Shown: piece by piece, positions 1 to 9,576 of the stretch
How the letters are laid out: every line of letters starts with the position of its first letter
Position numbering within the stretch: the stretch's first letter is position 1
NCBI GenBank assembly: GCA_016718155.1
Contig: JADKEH010000001.1
Location: 310,001 to 374,000 of the forward strand
Source of the DNA: Candidatus Rhodoferax randersensis
GTDB lineage: Bacteria > Pseudomonadota > Gammaproteobacteria > Burkholderiales > Burkholderiaceae_C
Direction of reading: 5' to 3'
DNA: 64,000 nucleotides
The notes under the pieces: model-generated
Databases searched by the model: none
Seen by the model: the letters and a program-made list of their open reading frames with translations, nothing else
What the model was told of the DNA's origin: nothing
Program-made: the position numbers and the translations under genes

Positions 1-1139
1 AGTGGGCTGCGCTCATTGAGGCCGGCGAAGTCTGAGATCTCTTCGCTCTCAAAACCCTCACGCGAGAGCAGCAAAATGACACCGAAACTGGCCAAGGTCG
101 TCAGGACGTAGGTCACCATGTAGAACATGGACGAGCTGTACGCGTTGCCGGCCGAGAAGGTGTTTCCGTTGACCACACCAGACATCAATCCGAGCAGCAC
201 AAAACCCATCTGGGAGATGGTGGAATACGCCAGCATGCGCTTGAGGTTGGTCTGAGCAATGGCGGCCAGATTGCCGATCAACAGCGACCCGATTGACAAC
301 ACCATCAGCATTTGCTGCCAGTCGGGCGCCAGGGGCAACATACCTTCCACCAACAGGCGAATCACGATCGCGAACGCAGCCAACTTCGGTGCGCCGCCGA
401 TCATCAGGGTCACCGCTGTCGGCGCGCCCTGGTAGACGTCCGGAATCCACATGTGAAAAGGCACCACACCGAGCTTGAAAGCCAAGCCAGCCACCACAAA
501 CACCAAACCGAACACCAACACCTGGTGTTTGACTTGCCCACTGCTGATCGCCTTGAACACGGCGTTGATGTCCAGCGACCCGGTCGCGCCGTACATCATC
601 GACAGACCGTAGAGCAGGAAACCCGAGGCCAGGGCGCCCAGCACAAAGTACTTCATGGCCGCTTCGGTGGAGGTGGCGTGGTCGCGCCGCAGGGCTACCA
701 GCGCGTAACTCGACAGCGTCAGCAACTCCAGCCCCATGTAGATGACCAGGAAGTTGTTGCCGCTGATCATCACAAACATGCCCAGCAGGGCGAACAGACT
801 CAGGCTGAACAGTTCGCCGCCGCGCAACATCATCTGGCGGTCAGCCGCATAAGGACGCCCATAAACCAACGTGACCATCACCGCCAGCGTGGCAAAACAC
901 TTGAGCCAGTTGCCCATTTGGTCGCTGACAATCATGTTGCCGAAACCGAAGCGCTCCTCGCCACCAACGGCATAAGCAGCCTGCAACGCCGCCACCACAG
1001 CGAGTGTCAGCATCGTCAACAGGTAAGTCACGGTGCGGCGCGGGGTGTTGACACCCAGGTCCACCAAGGCGATGACACACGCCATCACAAGCAGGACGAT
1101 CTCCGGGTAAACCGCGATCCAACTGATTTTGTCAATCAT
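1..1139 (-). CDS. nuoN: NADH-quinone oxidoreductase subunit N (partial, C-terminus off the window)
   Basis: This is a membrane-arm antiporter-like subunit of complex I, which couples NADH oxidation to proton pumping. Reading from the ATG at 1139 gives about 379 residues (MIDKISWIAVYPEIVLLVMA...) with no stop before the window edge. The family is about 480-490 residues, so roughly 100 C-terminal residues are missing. The visible part is a chain of hydrophobic helices with the family segments FHMWIPDVYQGAPT and AYSTISQMGF. It is the last gene of the nuo operon, 24 bp after nuoM. The identification is secure from sequence and position. Confidence 0.96.
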   Translation of the reverse strand, partial: MIDKISWIAVYPEIVLLVMACVIALVDLGVNTPRRTVTYLLTMLTLAVVAALQAAYAVGGEERFGFGNMIVSDQMGNWLKCFATLAVMVTLVYGRPYAADRQMMLRGGELFSLSLFALLGMFVMISGNNFLVIYMGLELLTLSSYALVALRRDHATSTEAAMKYFVLGALASGFLLYGLSMMYGATGSLDINAVFKAISSGQVKHQVLVFGLVFVVAGLAFKLGVVPFHMWIPDVYQGAPTAVTLMIGGAPKLAAFAIVIRLLVEGMLPLAPDWQQMLMVLSIGSLLIGNLAAIAQTNLKRMLAYSTISQMGFVLLGLMSGVVNGNTFSAGNAYSSSMFYMVTYVLTTLASFGVILLLSREGFESEEISDFAGLNERSP

Positions 1140-1163
1140 TTTTCGGCTCTTGTTTCAGGTGGG

Positions 1164-2639
1164 TCAGTTCAGCTTGGTCAGCGCAACGTGCTTGAGGAGT
1201 TCCGCGACGGAGGGGTCCATCACATCGGTGAACGGCTTGGGATAGACACCCATGGCCAACACCGCGATGGCAAGCAGGGCCAGCATCAGGAATTCGCGGC
1301 TGTTGATGTCGGTGAGGGACTTGACGTCATCATTGGTGACCGACCCCAGGTAGACACGCTTGAACATCCACAAGGTGTAGGCGGCGCCAAAAATCAGGGC
1401 GCTCGCCGCTGCAAAGCCCAGCCAGAAATTGGCCTTGACGGCCCCCAGAATGACCATCCACTCGCCTACAAAACCGGCGGTAGCGGGCAGACCGCAATTG
1501 GCCATGGAAAACAGCAGCGCGAACGCGGCGAACTTGGGCATGGTGTTGACCACCCCGCCGTAGCTCGCGATCTGCCTGGAGTGCACCCGGTCATACAAGA
1601 CGCCGATACACAGGAACATGGCGGCCGAGACGAAACCGTGCGCAATCATCTGCACCAGGCCACCGGACACGCCAAGATCGTTGAAGATGAAGAACCCCAG
1701 GGTGACAAAGCCCATGTGCGCCACCGACGAATAGGCCACCAGCTTCTTCATGTCCTGCTGCACCATCGCCACCAGGCCGACGTAGACCACCGCGATCACC
1801 GACAAGGCAATGATCAGCCAAGCCCACTCGCGCGCGGCATCGGGTGCGATCGGCATCGAAAAACGCAGAAAACCATAGGCCCCGAGCTTCAGCATGATCG
1901 CGGCCAGCACCGCCGAGCCGCCCGTGGGGGCCTCCACGTGTACATCGGGCAACCAGGTGTGCACCGGCCACATCGGCACCTTCACCGCAAAGGCCGAGAA
2001 GAAGGCAAAGAACAACAGCGCTTGTGCCGTGCCGGTCAGGGGCAGCTTGTGCCACACCGCCAAATCAAAACTGCCACCCGACTTGGTGTACAGGAAGATC
2101 AGGGCAACCAGCATCAGCAGCGAACCCAGCAGGGTATACAGGAAGAACTTGAATGCGGCGTAGATCTTGTTCGGTCCGCCCCAAATACCAATGATGAGGT
2201 ACATCGGGATCAGGGTCGCCTCGAAGAAAACGTAGAACAACATGCCGTCGATGGCACAGAACACACCAATCATCAGACCACTCAAAATCAGAAAGGCACC
2301 CATGTACTGGTTGACGCGCCGGGTGATGGACTCCCAGCTGGCGATCACGACCACCACATTGATGAAGGCGGTCAGCAACACGAACCACAGCGAGATGCCG
2401 TCCACCCCCAGGTGGTAGTTGACATTGAAGCGCTCGATCCAGGGCGCCTTTTCGACGAACTGCATGGCAGCCGTGCCAAGTTTGAAGCCACTGTAGAGCG
2501 GCAGTGTGACCAGGAAACTTGCGATGGCGCCGATCAATGCGACCCAGCGCACCGTGCGTGCCTGATCGTCCCGACCAAGTGCCAGCAACACGACACCAAA
2601 GACGATCGGCGTCCAGATAGCCAGGCTCAACAATCCCAT
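1164..2639 (-). CDS. nuoM: NADH-quinone oxidoreductase subunit M
   Basis: This 491-residue polytopic inner-membrane protein is one of the three Mrp-antiporter-like proton-pumping subunits of complex I. It shows the family blocks WPVHTWLPDVHVEAPTGGS and AYSSVAHMGFVTLG, with hydrophobic helices throughout. Length matches the family (about 490-510). ATG at 2639. It lies between nuoL and nuoN. The gap to nuoL is unusually filled by a tandem 45-bp repeat. Confidence 0.97.
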   Translation of the reverse strand: MGLLSLAIWTPIVFGVVLLALGRDDQARTVRWVALIGAIASFLVTLPLYSGFKLGTAAMQFVEKAPWIERFNVNYHLGVDGISLWFVLLTAFINVVVVIASWESITRRVNQYMGAFLILSGLMIGVFCAIDGMLFYVFFEATLIPMYLIIGIWGGPNKIYAAFKFFLYTLLGSLLMLVALIFLYTKSGGSFDLAVWHKLPLTGTAQALLFFAFFSAFAVKVPMWPVHTWLPDVHVEAPTGGSAVLAAIMLKLGAYGFLRFSMPIAPDAAREWAWLIIALSVIAVVYVGLVAMVQQDMKKLVAYSSVAHMGFVTLGFFIFNDLGVSGGLVQMIAHGFVSAAMFLCIGVLYDRVHSRQIASYGGVVNTMPKFAAFALLFSMANCGLPATAGFVGEWMVILGAVKANFWLGFAAASALIFGAAYTLWMFKRVYLGSVTNDDVKSLTDINSREFLMLALLAIAVLAMGVYPKPFTDVMDPSVAELLKHVALTKLN

Positions 2640-2655
2640 TGTGCTTCCTAATCAG

Positions 2656-2745
2656 TTGAGGACAGAGCTAAAGGTCTGTCCCGCAAAGTCATTTGTTTAG
2701 TTGAGGACAGAGCTAAAGGTCTGTCCCGCAAAGTCACTTGTTTAG
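2656..2745. repeat. Two tandem 45-bp palindromic repeat units at the nuoL 3' end
   Basis: Units at 2656-2700 and 2701-2745 differ at one position (t/c). Each holds an inverted repeat, tctgtcc/ggacaga on either strand, separated by a short loop. The unit nearer nuoL contains the last codons and stop of nuoL (LNK-stop), and the second unit repeats them. The same core (gggacagacc...tctgtcc) recurs just after hpnC and after the gene at 55290, so this is a dispersed element that was duplicated here. Confidence 0.9.
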
Positions 2746-4752
2746 CCATACGAAGTACGTCATCAAGACAAACACGCCCAGAATCATCGCCAGCGCGTAG
2801 TGATACAGGTAGCCGGTCTGCACCCGCCTGACGACTCCGGCGACCCAGCCGACGAGCTTCCAGGAGCCGTTGACCAGTGCGCCATCGATCACTGCAACGT
2901 CTCCACCCTTCCACAAACCAACACCCAAGGCACGCGCGCCGCGCGCCAGCACGTTCTCGTTGAACCAGTCCAAGTAGTACTTGTTCTCGAGCAGGGTGTA
3001 GATTGGCATGGCCCGCGCTTTGATGGCGGCGGGCAGGGCTGGATTGACCATGTACATGTAGTACGACGAGGCGACACCCGCCACCGCAAGCCAGAACGGC
3101 AGTGTGGTCAACGCATGCACCGCCATTTGGACCGGCCCGTGGAAGATGCCGGCGAGTGACTTCATGGCCTCATGGCGCGTGGCGTCCACAATGATCGCAT
3201 CCTTGAAGAAGTCACCAAACAGCATGGGCCCGATGGTCATGTAGCCAATCACCACCGACGGGATCGCCAGCAACACCAAGGGCACCGTCACCACCCACGG
3301 TGACTCGTGCGGCGTCAGGGACGCGCCGTGGTGCCCATGCGAGTCATCATGGTGCGCATGCGGGTCTTGATCAAAACGCTCTTTGCCATGGAACACCAAA
3401 AAGTACATCCTGAACGAGTAGAAGGCGGTCACGAACACGCCTGCAAGCACCGCGAAGTTGGCAAAGCCAGCCCCTGGGAGATGACTGAAGTGAACTGCCT
3501 CGATGATGCTGTCCTTTGAGTAGAACCCGGCGAACAGAGGTGTGCCAATCAACGCCAGCGATCCGAGCAACGACGTGATCCAGGTGATGGGCATGTACTT
3601 GCGCAAGCCACCCATCCAGCGAATGTCCTGATTGTGATGAACGCCCATGATCACCGAACCGGCCGCGAGAAACAGCAGTGCCTTGAAGAAGGCGTGGGTC
3701 ATCAGGTGGAACACGGCCACCGAGTAGGCCGAGGCGCCCAGTGCCACCGTCATGTAGCCCAACTGCGACAAGGTGGAATACGCCACCACACGCTTGATGT
3801 CGTTTTGAATAATGCCCAGGAAGCCCATGAACAGTGCCGTGATGGCACCGATCACCAGCACGAAGTTGAGCGCGGTGTCGCTCAACTCAAACAACGGGGA
3901 CATGCGCGCCACCATGAAGATGCCCGCGGTCACCATGGTGGCCGCATGGATCAGCGCAGAGATCGGAGTCGGGCCTTCCATCGAATCGGGCAACCACACG
4001 TGCAAGGGGAACTGCGCCGACTTGCCCATGGCCCCGATGAACAAACAAATGCAAATCACGGTGATCAACATCCAGTCGGTTCCCGGAAAGCTGAGCTTGG
4101 CTAGCTCACCAGCTTTGCCGAAGACCTCGGTGTAGTTCAGACTACCGGAGAAGGCGACGATCAAACCGATTCCCAGAATGAAGCCGAAGTCACCGACGCG
4201 ATTGACCAGGAACGCCTTCATGTTGGCGAAGATCGCGGTAGGCTTGTTGTACCAGAAACCGATCAGCAGGTAGGACACCAGGCCGACCGCCTCCCAGCCG
4301 AAGAACAACTGCAGCATGTTGTTGCTCATGACCAGCATCAACATCGAAAACGTGAACAGCGAGATGTAGGCAAAGAACCGGTTATAGCCCTCGTCCTCTT
4401 CCATGTAACCGATGGTGTAGATGTGCACCATCAGCGACACGAAAGTGACGACGCACATCATCATTGCCGTGAGGCCGTCGACCAGGAAGCCAACCTCCAT
4501 CTTGAGGTTACCGACCACCATCCAGGTGTAGAGAGTCTCATTGAAGCGCGCGCCTTCCAGCGCCACGCTCTTGAGCACCAGGGCCGACAACACAAAGGAA
4601 ATGAACACCCCCAGAATGGTCAGCGAATGCGAAAGGCGCCGCCCAATCCAGTTGCCACCAAACTTGGTTCCAAAAATGCCGGCCAGAGCAGCACCAACCA
4701 GAGGCGCCATCGGCACCGCCAACAGGGTCGAAGCGGACAGGGTTTGAGACAT
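2734..4752 (-). CDS. nuoL: NADH-quinone oxidoreductase subunit L
   Basis: This 672-residue distal membrane-arm subunit of complex I is antiporter-like, with the long C-terminal lateral helix expected to brace the membrane arm. The open frame extends 64 codons further upstream, but the true start is the ATG at 4752 (MSQTLSASTLLAVPMAPLVG). The upstream part is non-homologous and covers a GC-rich repeat. Family blocks are visible: QFPLHVWLPDSMEGPTPISA and VVAYSTLSQLGYM. The last three codons lie inside a tandem repeat. Confidence 0.97.
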   Translation of the reverse strand: MSQTLSASTLLAVPMAPLVGAALAGIFGTKFGGNWIGRRLSHSLTILGVFISFVLSALVLKSVALEGARFNETLYTWMVVGNLKMEVGFLVDGLTAMMMCVVTFVSLMVHIYTIGYMEEDEGYNRFFAYISLFTFSMLMLVMSNNMLQLFFGWEAVGLVSYLLIGFWYNKPTAIFANMKAFLVNRVGDFGFILGIGLIVAFSGSLNYTEVFGKAGELAKLSFPGTDWMLITVICICLFIGAMGKSAQFPLHVWLPDSMEGPTPISALIHAATMVTAGIFMVARMSPLFELSDTALNFVLVIGAITALFMGFLGIIQNDIKRVVAYSTLSQLGYMTVALGASAYSVAVFHLMTHAFFKALLFLAAGSVIMGVHHNQDIRWMGGLRKYMPITWITSLLGSLALIGTPLFAGFYSKDSIIEAVHFSHLPGAGFANFAVLAGVFVTAFYSFRMYFLVFHGKERFDQDPHAHHDDSHGHHGASLTPHESPWVVTVPLVLLAIPSVVIGYMTIGPMLFGDFFKDAIIVDATRHEAMKSLAGIFHGPVQMAVHALTTLPFWLAVAGVASSYYMYMVNPALPAAIKARAMPIYTLLENKYYLDWFNENVLARGARALGVGLWKGGDVAVIDGALVNGSWKLVGWVAGVVRRVQTGYLYHYALAMILGVFVLMTYFVWLNK

Positions 4753-4768
4753 GATCAGAACGCCCGCA

Positions 4769-4836
4769 GGGCCGCCCCAAGGGCGGGATGCGCCCCCTCG
4801 GGGGGCAACGAGAACACAAAGTGAGGAGTGTGGGGG
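4769..4836. repeat. GC-rich interspersed repeat between nuoK and nuoL
   Basis: This 68-bp block starts gggccgccccaag, contains the near-palindrome ccccctcggggggc and ends in a g-run (gtgtgggggt). A second copy with the same layout lies at 59489-59557. It fills almost the whole 91-bp nuoK-nuoL gap, so it may form RNA structure upstream of nuoL translation. That role is inference. Confidence 0.8.
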
Positions 4837-4843
4837 TGCATGT

Positions 4844-5152
4844 CTAGCCCTTGAGCGTATTGAGTTCGTCCACGTTGATGCTGGACTTGTTGCGGAACAG
4901 CAGCACCAATATGGCCAGCCCGATGGCGGACTCGGCGGCAGCAACCGTCAGGATGAAGAACACGAAGATCTGACCGTGCAGGTCACCCAGGTAGTACGAG
5001 AACGCCACGAAATTCGTGTTGACTGCCAGCAGCATCAGCTCAATGGCCATCAACAACACAATCAGGTTCTTGCGATTGAGAAAAATGCCTATCACAGACA
5101 GTGCGAACAGGATCGCACCGAGCGTCAGAAAGTGTCCCAGTGTGAGCGTCAT
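4844..5152 (-). CDS. nuoK: NADH-quinone oxidoreductase subunit K
   Basis: This 102-residue membrane subunit of complex I has three hydrophobic helices and the family start MTLTLGHFLTLGAILFALSV. It carries the conserved buried Glu in the second helix (LLMAIELMLLAVN), which belongs to the proton path. Length matches the family (about 100). Its ATG at 5152 overlaps the nuoJ stop by 4 bp, so the two are probably translationally coupled. Confidence 0.97.
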   Translation of the reverse strand: MTLTLGHFLTLGAILFALSVIGIFLNRKNLIVLLMAIELMLLAVNTNFVAFSYYLGDLHGQIFVFFILTVAAAESAIGLAILVLLFRNKSSINVDELNTLKG

Positions 5153-5796
5153 GCTTTGTTCTCCGTCGTCGGCTCGGTACCCTGCTGCGGTGCGGCGGCT
5201 TGGGTCGCCGCCATCTTGAGCACGGTCATGCGATCTCTGGACTTCACCCGCACCTGATCGCCTGGGCTGACGTATTTGGTGTCCTTGCGTTGACGCAGCG
5301 TCAAGGCAATGGCAGCGATCATCGCGACCAACAGGATTGCAGCGGCGACTTCCAGCGGGTACACGTACTGCGTATAGAGCAGCTTGCCAAGCTCCTTGGT
5401 ATTGGAAACCTGCGCAACCGCCTGCCCCGTCGCCAACGGCGCGGCGACCGGCTCAAACCCCTTCATCAGCACCGCTGCCATCTCCAGCGCAATCACCACG
5501 CCCATCAGCGCCGCCAGCGGAAAATGCTTCCAAAACCCCTGACGAATGCTGTCGATGTTGATATCGAGCATCATCACGACAAACAGGAACAGCACCATCA
5601 CCGCACCCACATACACCAGCACCAGCGTGATGGACAGAAATTCGGCCTTAAGCAGCATCCAGACCATCGCGGCCTGAAAAAACGCCAGTACCAGATACAG
5701 CGCCGCATGCACCGGATTGCGAGCCGTGATGACCCGAAACGCGGCGAACAGCAGCACTGTTGAGAATATGTAAAACAGACCCGTCTTGACATCCAT
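5149..5796 (-). CDS. nuoJ: NADH-quinone oxidoreductase subunit J
   Basis: This 215-residue membrane subunit of complex I has five hydrophobic helices in the first 170 residues. The family segment LVYVGAVMVLFLFVVMML contains the pi-bulge helix of NuoJ. A hydrophilic cytoplasmic tail follows (about residues 175-215), as is usual in betaproteobacteria. ATG at 5796. Its stop overlaps the nuoK start. Confidence 0.96.
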   Translation of the reverse strand: MDVKTGLFYIFSTVLLFAAFRVITARNPVHAALYLVLAFFQAAMVWMLLKAEFLSITLVLVYVGAVMVLFLFVVMMLDINIDSIRQGFWKHFPLAALMGVVIALEMAAVLMKGFEPVAAPLATGQAVAQVSNTKELGKLLYTQYVYPLEVAAAILLVAMIAAIALTLRQRKDTKYVSPGDQVRVKSRDRMTVLKMAATQAAAPQQGTEPTTENKA

Positions 5797-5822
5797 GGCT
5801 ATAGCTTCTTTCTTGCGACCGG

Positions 5823-6344
5823 TCAGCGGTACGTGGCGTCAGCCGCCTTGGCTGCGGCAATGTCGTTCTCGTAGCGATCGCCCACCGCCAAAAGCATTTC
5901 CTTGGTGAAATACAGATCACCCCGCTTCTCACCGTGGTACTCCAGAATGTGGGTTTCCACGATCGAGTCGACTGGGCAACTCTCTTCGCAAAAACCGCAG
6001 AAGATGCACTTGGTCAGGTCAATGTCGTAACGCGTCGTGCGGCGTGAGCCATCAGCGCGCACTTCGGACTCAATCGTGATCGCCATCGCCGGGCAGACCG
6101 CCTCGCACAGCTTGCAGGCAATGCAGCGCTCTTCACCGTTGTCGTAGCGGCGCAGCGCATGCAAGCCGCGAAAGCGCGGGCTCAAGGGTGTTTTTTCTTC
6201 GGGGTACTGCAAAGTGACCTTGCGCCGAAATGCATAGCGCCCAGTCAAAGCCATACCCTTGAACAATTCCAGCAACAAAAAGCTGGACAGAAAATCCTTG
6301 AGCGAAAAAGCAGAAGGGGTCGTGCGGGGAGTTACTGAAGACAT
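5823..6344 (-). CDS. nuoI: NADH-quinone oxidoreductase subunit I, two [4Fe-4S] ferredoxin-like
   Basis: This 173-residue peripheral subunit carries clusters N6a and N6b, which pass electrons towards N2 in NuoB. Two CxxCxxCxxxCP motifs are visible: CIACKLCEAVCP (Cys 74, 77, 80, 84) and CIFCGFCEESCP (Cys 113, 116, 119, 123). The frame is open 22 codons upstream, but the ATG at 6344 (MSSVTPRTTPSAF) was chosen because it starts just after nuoH and gives the usual family length. The gap from nuoH is 11 bp. Confidence 0.97.
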   Translation of the reverse strand: MSSVTPRTTPSAFSLKDFLSSFLLLELFKGMALTGRYAFRRKVTLQYPEEKTPLSPRFRGLHALRRYDNGEERCIACKLCEAVCPAMAITIESEVRADGSRRTTRYDIDLTKCIFCGFCEESCPVDSIVETHILEYHGEKRGDLYFTKEMLLAVGDRYENDIAAAKAADATYR

Positions 6345-6355
6345 AGGTGACTCCG

Positions 6356-7438
6356 CTACTTCCAGATGTTGAACGAGGTTTGCATCCAGGCGCCGATCAC
6401 TACCAGCCACACCAGCGTGACCGGAATGAACACTTTCCAGCCCAGCCGCATGATCTGGTCGTACCGAAAGCGCGGGAAGGTGGCCCGCACCCAGATGAAC
6501 AGACTCACCACCACACAGGTCTTAAGCCCCAACCAGATCCAGCCCGGAATCCAGTTGAACAGCGCGCTGTCCACCGGCGACAGCCAGCCACCCAGGAACA
6601 TCACTGCGGCGAGGATGGATATCAGCCACATGTTGGCGTATTCGGCCAGGTAGAACATGGCATAGGACATGCCCGAGTACTCGACCATGTGCCCGGCAAC
6701 AATTTCGGCTTCACCTTCGACCACGTCAAACGGGTGGCGATTGGTCTCGGCCAGCCCCGAGATGATGTAAACGACAAAGATCGGCAGCAGCGGCAGCCAG
6801 TTCCATGACAGGAAATTCAGACCCTTCTGCGCGAAGTAGCCCTGCCCTTGCCCGGTCACGATGTCGGTCATGTTCATGCTGCTGGAGACCATCAGCACCA
6901 CCACCAGGCAGAAGCCCATGGCGATTTCGTAGCTCACCATCTGCGCGGACGCGCGCATCGCCCCCAGGAAGGAGTACTTGGAGTTGGAGGCCCAGCCAGA
7001 AATCACCACGCCATACACCTCCATCGAGGTAATGGCCATCACGAACAAGAGTCCGGCATTGATGTTGGCCAGGGCCAGGTCCGGACCGAACGGCACCACC
7101 GCCCACGCCGCCATGGCCGGCATGATGGTCAGCACCGGGCCCAGCAGAAACAGCCCCTTGCTGGCCGCGGTGGGCACCAGGATTTCCTTGCCCAGCAGCT
7201 TGAGCGCATCGGCGATCGGCTGCAGCAGGCCCCAGGGTCCAACACGGTTCGGACCCAGGCGCACCTGCATCCAGCCCAGGAACTTGCGCTCCCACAAGGT
7301 CAGGTAGGCAACCAGCGCAAACAGGGGCAGAACCACCACCACGATCTTGATCAAGGTCCAGATCACGGGCCAGACCCAACCGGTCCACCAGGACGCTGCA
7401 AGCAACCCCTGCCCGAACGCAAACAGTGCGTCAATCAT
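6356..7438 (-). CDS. nuoH: NADH-quinone oxidoreductase subunit H
   Basis: This 360-residue membrane subunit forms most of the quinone-binding chamber at the junction of the two arms. Family segments include PFDVVEGEAEIVAGHMVEYS and LGWKVFIPVTLVWLV, with about eight hydrophobic helices. Start ATG at 7438 (MIDALFAFGQGL) overlaps the nuoG stop by 4 bp. The longer open frame upstream is antisense-like nuoG sequence and was discarded. Confidence 0.97.
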   Translation of the reverse strand: MIDALFAFGQGLLAASWWTGWVWPVIWTLIKIVVVVLPLFALVAYLTLWERKFLGWMQVRLGPNRVGPWGLLQPIADALKLLGKEILVPTAASKGLFLLGPVLTIMPAMAAWAVVPFGPDLALANINAGLLFVMAITSMEVYGVVISGWASNSKYSFLGAMRASAQMVSYEIAMGFCLVVVLMVSSSMNMTDIVTGQGQGYFAQKGLNFLSWNWLPLLPIFVVYIISGLAETNRHPFDVVEGEAEIVAGHMVEYSGMSYAMFYLAEYANMWLISILAAVMFLGGWLSPVDSALFNWIPGWIWLGLKTCVVVSLFIWVRATFPRFRYDQIMRLGWKVFIPVTLVWLVVIGAWMQTSFNIWK

Positions 7439-9567
7439 GCTGCCACCTCCTGCGTTGCGGCTGCCTTGGCATCTGCAGTCAGTTGCAAGGACGGGGCCCG
7501 TCGCACCACCGAGTCCAGCGCGTAAATCGAGGCAACCACCGGCTCGCTGGTCGCCGCGCTCAGGTCGATGCTGGCCTTGGTCGCGTTGCTGAGCAACTCT
7601 TGCCCCAGATGGGTCTGATCGGCAGGCGGCAAACCGCACACCTTGTTCAACACATCCTGGGACGAGTCAAAATCGAATCCCGGCACATCCAGCAAATTGG
7701 CCAATACACGCAGCACCTTCCAGGCCGGGCGAGTCTCCCCAAGTGGTTTGACTACCGCGTGAAAGCCCTGCACCCGCCCCTCGGCGTTGACGAAGGTGCC
7801 CGAGGTCTCGGTAAACGGCGCAATCGGCAACAGCACATCGGAAAACGCCATGTTCGCCTTGAAGGGACTCATGGTCACCACCAGCTTGGCATGACGCAGC
7901 GCGGCAGCCGCCGCGGCACCCGCGGCGGAGTCGAATTCCGGCTCGGTGTTGAGCAGCAGCACCGCCTTGAGGCTTCCGGCCAACATCTGAGCGGCGTTGA
8001 GCCCGCCTTCACCGGGCAAGGCACCGGCGAGCTGGGCGCCCACCGTGTTGGCGGCTTCTGTCAGGAAACCGACCGTGGCACCAGTCTGCTCACCCAGCCA
8101 GTTGGCCAGCGCCAGCAAACTCGAAGCCCTGGCATGGTGCGCAGCGGCATTGCCCAGCAAAATCGCCTTGCGTTCACCGCCCAGCATGGACTTGGCAATC
8201 GCCTTGGCCGCGTCGGTGGCGCTACCCTGAACGGGTGCGGCAACGCCCTTCTCCAACGCCACGGCAGCGGCCACGTCGGCCAGCACCTGCACCCAGACGG
8301 GACTAGGCGCCCACAGGGTCGTGGCAAGCGGCATCGCCCAGTCGCGCGCCACGCTGTCGATCACGTTGACGGCACAGCCCCTGCGAGCGGCCTGGCGGAT
8401 ACGCTGGGCGAACAGGGGATGATCCTTGCGCAGATTCGAGCCCACTACCAGCACACGCTGTAGGGTCGACAAGGACGCAATCGACGTGCCGAGGTAACGC
8501 ACACCGTCGGCCTTGGCGAAATCTGCGTTGCGCAAGCGATGGTCGATGTTCTGGCTCCCCAGGCCGCGCATCAAGGCGCTGGCCAGGCACAGTTCTTCGA
8601 GTGTGCTGTGCGGGCTGACCAGGGCGCCGATGCTGGCCGGACCGTGTTCGGCACTCACTTGCTTCAGGCCATTGGCAACAAACTCCAGCGCGGTCTGCCA
8701 ATCCACGGTTTTCCATTGACCTCCCTGCTTGAGCATGGGCGCGGTCAGGCGTTCGTCACTGTTCAGGGCTTCATACGAGAAACGATCGCGGTCGGCAATC
8801 CAGCACTCATTGACGGCCTCATTCTCCAGCGGTACCACGCGCATGACGCGGTGGTTCTTGACCTGCACAATCAGGTTGGCGCCGGTCGAGTCATGCGGGC
8901 TGATCGACTTGCGGCGCGACAGCTCCCAGGTTCGGGCGCTGTAGCGGAAGGGCTTGCTGGTCAGTGCGCCAACGGGACAGATGTCAATCATGTTGCCCGA
9001 CAGCTCGGAGTCGACAGTCTGGCCGACAAAACTCTCGATCTCCGCATGCTCGCCTCGGTGCGACATGCCCAGCTCCATCACGCCGGCCATCTCCTGGCCA
9101 AAACGCACGCAGCGGGTGCAGTGGATGCAGCGGCTCATTTCCTGCATGGACACCAGCGGACCAATGTCTTTTGGCGCCACCACGCGCTTTTCTTCCTCGT
9201 AGCGCGAGGCGCCAGCGCCGTAGCCAACGGCCAAGTCTTGCAATTGGCATTCACCGCCCTGGTCGCAAATCGGGCAATCCAGCGGATGGTTGATCAGCAG
9301 GAATTCCATCACCGACTTCTGCGCCTTGACGGCCTTGTCGCTACGGGTGCGCACGATCATGCCCTGCGTCACCGGCGTGGCGCAGGCTGGCATGGGCTTG
9401 GGCATTTTTTCCACATCGACCAGGCACATGCGGCAACTCGCCGCGATGCTCAGCTTCTTGTGGTAACAAAAATGCGGAATGTAGGTGCCTGCCTTCTCGG
9501 CCGCATGCATGACCATGCTGCCTTCGACGATTTCGACCTTCTTGCCGTCAAGTTCAATTTCAATCAT
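7435..9567 (-). CDS. nuoG: NADH-quinone oxidoreductase subunit G
   Basis: This 710-residue subunit carries a chain of Fe-S clusters in the NADH-oxidising arm. The N-terminus shows the [2Fe-2S] ligands Cys34, 45, 48 and 62, and the His-ligated [4Fe-4S] set His94, Cys98, 101, 107 (HPLDCPICDQGGECQ). These are followed by CIHCTRC and a molybdopterin-oxidoreductase-like domain that has lost its catalytic role in this family. It is shorter than the E. coli protein (about 900), as usual for Burkholderiales. Start ATG at 9567. Confidence 0.97.
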   Translation of the reverse strand: MIEIELDGKKVEIVEGSMVMHAAEKAGTYIPHFCYHKKLSIAASCRMCLVDVEKMPKPMPACATPVTQGMIVRTRSDKAVKAQKSVMEFLLINHPLDCPICDQGGECQLQDLAVGYGAGASRYEEEKRVVAPKDIGPLVSMQEMSRCIHCTRCVRFGQEMAGVMELGMSHRGEHAEIESFVGQTVDSELSGNMIDICPVGALTSKPFRYSARTWELSRRKSISPHDSTGANLIVQVKNHRVMRVVPLENEAVNECWIADRDRFSYEALNSDERLTAPMLKQGGQWKTVDWQTALEFVANGLKQVSAEHGPASIGALVSPHSTLEELCLASALMRGLGSQNIDHRLRNADFAKADGVRYLGTSIASLSTLQRVLVVGSNLRKDHPLFAQRIRQAARRGCAVNVIDSVARDWAMPLATTLWAPSPVWVQVLADVAAAVALEKGVAAPVQGSATDAAKAIAKSMLGGERKAILLGNAAAHHARASSLLALANWLGEQTGATVGFLTEAANTVGAQLAGALPGEGGLNAAQMLAGSLKAVLLLNTEPEFDSAAGAAAAAALRHAKLVVTMSPFKANMAFSDVLLPIAPFTETSGTFVNAEGRVQGFHAVVKPLGETRPAWKVLRVLANLLDVPGFDFDSSQDVLNKVCGLPPADQTHLGQELLSNATKASIDLSAATSEPVVASIYALDSVVRRAPSLQLTADAKAAATQEVAA

Positions 9568-9576
9568 GTTGCTTGC

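Noticed and set aside
312..2651. A 779-codon open frame on the plus strand
   Set aside because: It is antisense to nuoN and nuoM, which are certain genes; its His/Gln-rich product is a composition artefact.
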